A DNA stretch of 7,869 nucleotides from Thiotrichales bacterium (GTDB taxonomy: Bacteria; Pseudomonadota; Gammaproteobacteria; UWMA-0217), in the NCBI GenBank assembly GCA_024763135.1, contig JANTGD010000158.1, forward strand, positions 1 to 7,869. Reading direction: 5' to 3'. The position numbers and the translations under genes are program-made. This document shows, in pieces, positions 4,709 to 7,869 of the stretch. The notes under the pieces were generated by a model that worked only from the letters and a program-made list of their open reading frames with translations, had not been told where the DNA came from and did not search any database. Each line of letters starts with the position of its first letter. Positions within the stretch are counted from its first letter, which is position 1.

Positions 4709-7252
4709 TCACGTGAATTGACTATGGCCAGCCCTATTCTCGCGCGCCTTGCTAAGGCGACTTGTGGGCTCGCTGGGGCTCACCTTACTTTCCGCAGGAT
4801 TTACTAACCACTTGAGCATCACCTGACACAGGTTCTCGGGGGTCACCGGTTTTTTGACATAGTCATCCATGCCAGCCTCGATGCAATTCGCTTGCACACC
4901 ACTGATCACGTCGGCGCTGAGGCCGATAATCACTGGCTGCACGATCTGTTGATTCTGTCTGATCTGCCTTACTGCCTCATAGCCATCCATACCAGGCATC
5001 TGGATGTCCATGAACACCAAGTCGAATGCTTGGCCATTCACGCAATCGATTGCTTCCTGGCCACTGGCCGCAGTCGTCGCATCTGGGCCAAGCAGCTCGA
5101 GCAGAAGCTGATAGATATTCCGGTTCATCTCATCGTCATCCACCAGCAAAACAGCCATACCAGCCAGCTGCGGATGCGGCTTGACCATGCCTCCTAGTAC
5201 TGATGATCCCACCGGCTGCCCAACGGTACTCACTTCGCAGTGGATATCGAACCAGATACGAGTGCCCTGTTCCGGCATGCTGTCAATCTGGAGTTCAGAT
5301 CCCATCTCAGCTAGCAATTGCTGACTGATGGCAAGTCCTAACCCAACACCTCCATAATCGCGCGTATAAGAAGTATCCGCCTGAGTAAATGGCAGCAAGA
5401 GTTCTTTCTGAAGATGCGGTGGAATCCCTATCCCCGTGTCTTGGACTTCGAATCGCAGGCGCACCGCATCACCTGCTTTCTGAAGCAAGCTGATCTGGAC
5501 ATCGACACCACCTTTTTGCGTGTATTTCAGCGCATTCTGCGTCAGGTTGGAGAGGACCTGAAAGAGCCAGGCCGCATCTCCTTTCAGGGTGTCTGGAATA
5601 GAAGCATCCCGCTGGAAACAAAACGCCAATGACTTATCCATTGCGTGCGCCTTAACCATATTCTCGACATCCCTCATCAAGGTGCTGAGCCTGAACTCTG
5701 TGGGTCTTGATCTCAGCTTGCCCGCCTCGATGCGAGAAAAGTCGAGAATGTCATCAACCAGCGACAACAGATTCCTGGATGCCGACTGCATGCGCTCCAG
5801 ATACGCTTCCGCTTTACCTCCCAGCTGTTCGTGACGCAGTAGATGCGTCAGGCCAAACATGGCATTGATTGGCGTGCGAATCTCATGGCTCATATTCGCC
5901 AGAAAGTCGCTCTTGGCGCGATTGGCCGCATCGGCGCTTTTCTTAGCCTCGGCTAGCTCACGAGTTCTGTCAGCGACTCGCTGTTCCAATTGCCGCTGCG
6001 TAGCCAGCAAGGCATTATTGGCCCCCTCTGCGGCGAGTTTCAGCTGATTCAATTTGCCCGCCTGAATGAGGGAGAACAGTAGTAGCGACAGAATGATGCC
6101 CGCCTGAAATAACTCGCGTGAATACCAGCCATCGGGTATGACCCCGAGTCCCGCCAGCAGGAAAGGAATGATAGCCAGCATGAATGCCAGTAGCCCGGGT
6201 CCATTGCGAAGTAGGATCTCCGGCTCCTGCTGCCATGCCCGCCAGGCAGCGTAAGCTGTTACGAGAACCGCGACGGTACCGAGCAGGAAGGAGGGAAAGG
6301 CGTTTGAGGTCAAAAAGGGCGATAAGGGAATCAGGAGTAAAGCCAAAGCGACCAGTACCATTATCACCCGCTGGGTACCGGGTGAGTGACGGGCAACGGA
6401 TAATTGGTTCCCCACGAATAGTAGCGAAGAGGCAATGGCACCAGAGGCAGGTACAGCCCGCCAGAAAGGTGGGATAACCGATAGCTTGAAGAGCTGGTAG
6501 AAATAGCCCTGCTCTATGCCGATCTCAACCCCGAAAAAGGCAATGGCTGCCACCAGATAGAGACACCCTGCTTCGCCTACGAAGACAAATAGCAGCAAGT
6601 TGTAAGCCAGTAAAACCAGCATTGCGCCAAAGAATGCGCCATGGTAAATATTTTCTACCGCCTGTTTTTTTGCCAGCGCTGCGGGCTGCCACAGTTGCAG
6701 TGGGATAATGACCCGATGGGGGCTGAACAGCCGCAGGTAGATGGTGTAGGTTTGCCCTGGCAGCAGGTTTAGCTTATAGAGCGGGCGACGGTAGTCTGCG
6801 ATGGGGTCACCAGGGGAGATGGCACGGTGACCATCACGCAATGGCCTGACCTGCCCGGCGCCATTCACGATCCAGGCTTCTCTCTCCGACCATTCGTTAT
6901 AGTTGACAACAAGGTCCCAGATCGTCTGCGTGGAAGCCTGATTGTGCACCCTGAACCTTGCCCACCAGGCCGAATGGGTGAACACATACTTAGGCGTGAG
7001 ACCATTGGCTGACCTAAAATCCCCCGCCCTGCGCATCACCTCGGCCAATGTCATGTTCCGATCTGGATCGTCAAGAACTGCCAGGTAGGGGCTCAGCGAT
7101 GCAGAGTTCGTAGCGTCCGTCAAAGGCAGGACATCCAATGAGGCTGCCAAGATTGATTCCGGAAACAATGCGAGTGAGGCAAGCAGCACAGTGGCGAGCC
7201 AACAGTGACGACGCCCCTTCCCCCGGCAATCAATACATCGAAAAACCTTCAT
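4709..7252 (-). CDS. 7TMR-DISM hybrid sensor histidine kinase with C-terminal receiver domain
   Basis: An inner-membrane sensor kinase of 847 residues. Order: a signal peptide (about 1-37, basic start then LATVLLASLALF, cleavage near ILAA); a periplasmic 7TMR-DISMED2-type beta domain (about 43-187), a fold thought to bind carbohydrate-like or other small ligands; seven membrane helices (about 206-398); a coiled coil (about 405-450) with QRVADRTRELAEAKKSADAANRAKS; HisKA with phosphoacceptor His456 in FLANMSHEIRTPINAM; HATPase with N box Asn573 (NLTQNALKYT), DTGIGIP (Asp605) and YGGVGLGLAIS; and a receiver domain with the acidic DDD pocket 705-707, phosphoacceptor Asp749 in FMDIQMPGMDG, Ser779 and Lys801. 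All catalytic residues are intact. No HPt domain follows; a Ser/Pro-rich tail of about 25 residues ends the protein. ATG 7250-7252 is chosen because AAGGAG stands 9 bases before it and it places the signal peptide at the N-terminus; a TTG at 7334-7336 would add 28 residues. No partner regulator is adjacent, so it is an orphan kinase. Confidence 0.97.
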   Translation of the reverse strand: MKVFRCIDCRGKGRRHCWLATVLLASLALFPESILAASLDVLPLTDATNSASLSPYLAVLDDPDRNMTLAEVMRRAGDFRSANGLTPKYVFTHSAWWARFRVHNQASTQTIWDLVVNYNEWSEREAWIVNGAGQVRPLRDGHRAISPGDPIADYRRPLYKLNLLPGQTYTIYLRLFSPHRVIIPLQLWQPAALAKKQAVENIYHGAFFGAMLVLLAYNLLLFVFVGEAGCLYLVAAIAFFGVEIGIEQGYFYQLFKLSVIPPFWRAVPASGAIASSLLFVGNQLSVARHSPGTQRVIMVLVALALLLIPLSPFLTSNAFPSFLLGTVAVLVTAYAAWRAWQQEPEILLRNGPGLLAFMLAIIPFLLAGLGVIPDGWYSRELFQAGIILSLLLFSLIQAGKLNQLKLAAEGANNALLATQRQLEQRVADRTRELAEAKKSADAANRAKSDFLANMSHEIRTPINAMFGLTHLLRHEQLGGKAEAYLERMQSASRNLLSLVDDILDFSRIEAGKLRSRPTEFRLSTLMRDVENMVKAHAMDKSLAFCFQRDASIPDTLKGDAAWLFQVLSNLTQNALKYTQKGGVDVQISLLQKAGDAVRLRFEVQDTGIGIPPHLQKELLLPFTQADTSYTRDYGGVGLGLAISQQLLAEMGSELQIDSMPEQGTRIWFDIHCEVSTVGQPVGSSVLGGMVKPHPQLAGMAVLLVDDDEMNRNIYQLLLELLGPDATTAASGQEAIDCVNGQAFDLVFMDIQMPGMDGYEAVRQIRQNQQIVQPVIIGLSADVISGVQANCIEAGMDDYVKKPVTPENLCQVMLKWLVNPAESKVSPSEPTSRLSKARENRAGHSQFT

Positions 7253-7261
7253 ATGACCCTG

Positions 7262-7267
7262 CTCCTT
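7262..7267 (-). promoter_or_regulatory. Strong ribosome binding site of the histidine kinase gene
   Basis: AAGGAG on the minus strand, 9 bases before ATG 7250-7252. It fixes the start against the in-frame upstream TTG. Confidence 0.75.
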
Positions 7268-7305
7268 GTCCCGTTGGGCACCCTGTCTTTGTCTCCTGAT
7301 TAACC

Positions 7306-7357
7306 CGGTACCATAATATACCGTATTAATATTCAAGCGGAACTGCCCTGAATACGG
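7306..7357 (-). promoter_or_regulatory. Candidate promoter/operator region of the histidine kinase gene
   Basis: An AT-rich patch 54-105 bases before the start codon. On the minus strand TATTAT (7318-7313) could serve as a -10 box, but no good -35 lies 16-18 bases upstream. Two inverted repeats overlap it: CGGTA (7306-7310) with TACCG (7319-7323), and CCGTATT (7321-7327) with AATACGG (7351-7357). They could be operator half-sites. The regulator is unknown. Confidence 0.3.
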
Positions 7358-7540
7358 TGGCTAGTAGTCCAACTTTAAACCCGCATAGCGACAAATGATC
7401 GATGGAAGTTAATGCGTCCCAGAGGACTTGTGCCTTCAGATCTCCAGCCCCCCAACATTAGGGTACATAGGCCTATCATCAATTATCAATCGTTGCATAG
7501 ATTCTTTCGAGTCGTTTAACCCTTTCTGCCCTCTCCCTTT
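7358..7540. other. Intergenic sequence between kinase leader and hairpin repeat
   Basis: No coding frame, RNA gene or clear regulatory site is supported here. It contains stretches with several stops in all frames and AT-rich patches. Confidence 0.35.
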
Positions 7541-7705
7541 GAGAGGCTGTCGCAAAAGCGTTAGCTTTTCGACAGCCTCGTGCAGCACAGGGACGTGCTG
7601 CCAGAAACAACGACCACAAGTCGTTGTTTCTGTAAGGAAAGGAAAAATCACACTTTTTCCTTTCCGCGTGACGCAAAGTCCTGGACGGACTTTTGCGACA
7701 CTCTC
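7541..7705 (+). repeat. Multi-hairpin repeat (MITE/REP-like), long copy A
   Basis: About 165 bases made of five consecutive hairpins: 7543-7579 (GAGGCTGTCG C AAAAGC, loop GTTA, GCTTTT CGACAGCCTC); 7582-7601 (GCAGCAC/GTGCTGC); 7603-7631 (AGAAACAACGA/TCGTTGTTTCT, perfect 11 pairs); 7636-7665 (GGAAAGGAAAAA/TTTTTCCTTTCC, perfect 12 pairs); and about 7669-7700 (CGCAAAGTCC/GGACTTTTGCG with a one-base bulge). The ends are related inverted repeats: GAGAGGCTGTCGCAAAAG on the left and GAGAGTGTCGCAAAAG read inward on the opposite strand on the right. No protein is encoded. It resembles a non-autonomous mobile repeat or a REP cluster. The copy at 3579-3690 is inverted and lacks two of the hairpins. Confidence 0.85.
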
Positions 7706-7869
7706 TTTGAGGGCTGAGGAATTCTAGTGCAAGAAATTTACAATAATTGATAGCCATCGTGGATGAGGCTGCTTTTAACCTAAAAACCTCAGTTGGGCGC
7801 AAAAAAGACGCGTAAGATATTGGTGTGCATGGTGAATCGGAAAAACTCGTGGTCACCTTATTGGTGATG
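7706..7869. other. Right-edge sequence, nothing assignable
   Basis: After the hairpin repeat I see no supported gene on either strand. A minus-strand frame crosses it into the repeat, but its protein has no recognisable motif and its tail is encoded by the palindromes. Confidence 0.35.

Noticed and set aside
7253..7336. N-terminal extension of the kinase from TTG at 7334-7336
   Set aside because: It would bury the signal peptide behind 28 charged residues, while ATG 7250-7252 has AAGGAG at ideal distance.
3579..7705. A composite transposon formed by the two inverted hairpin repeats
   Set aside because: No intact transposase lies between or within them, and copy B is truncated; a dispersed repeat family explains it more simply.
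7478..7751. Nine-base inverted pair ATCAATTAT/ATAATTGAT flanking hairpin copy A, considered as element ends
   Set aside because: Short, AT-rich, unequal distances from the repeat and absent around copy B.
7436..7856. Open frames on both strands across hairpin copy A
   Set aside because: Much of each frame is encoded by palindromic repeat DNA; no motifs or start signals.

Overview
The window reads as chromosomal DNA from a free-living proteobacterium, most likely a gammaproteobacterium. This rests on extragenic palindromes of the GTAGCCCGGATG type, a relic of a REP-associated transposase, a 7TMR-DISM hybrid histidine kinase, a methyl-accepting chemotaxis protein relic and a tandem pair of bacterial transglutaminase-like genes. 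I cannot name a genus from sequence alone.

Layout. (1) Positions 3-1046, plus strand: the 3' part of a gene whose frame is open to the left edge. It encodes the end of a TIR domain, with the WxxxE glutamate of TIR NADases, fused to a C-terminal formylglycine-generating-enzyme (FGE/SUMF1, C-type-lectin-like) domain. The first ATG at 87 lies inside the TIR domain and is not the start. (2) Positions 1162-2884, minus strand: two consecutive transglutaminase-like cysteine-protease-fold genes 67 bases apart, convergent with the TIR-FGE gene. (3) Positions 2885-4708: about 1.8 kb without an intact gene. It holds the relic of a RAYT/IS200-like transposase C-terminus, one copy of a multi-hairpin repeat, the relic of a chemotaxis receptor C-terminus, and a cluster of REP palindromes with two near-identical 102-base copies 155 bases apart. 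(4) Positions 4709-7252, minus strand: a complete hybrid sensor histidine kinase with a periplasmic sensor domain, seven membrane helices, HisKA, HATPase and receiver domains. (5) Positions 7253-7869: its leader region, then a longer, inverted second copy of the multi-hairpin repeat, then unassigned sequence.

How the parts relate. There is no single operon. The TIR-FGE protein looks like an immunity or self/non-self sensor: a predicted NAD-consuming effector joined to a likely ligand-binding domain that has lost the copper-binding cysteines of true FGEs. Its C-terminal GGSW...GFR segment resembles the variable region of diversity-generating retroelement targets, but no template repeat or reverse transcriptase is visible here. 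The transglutaminase pair probably acts together. The kinase has no response-regulator neighbour. The gap between (2) and (4) looks like a decaying, repeat-rich junk island.
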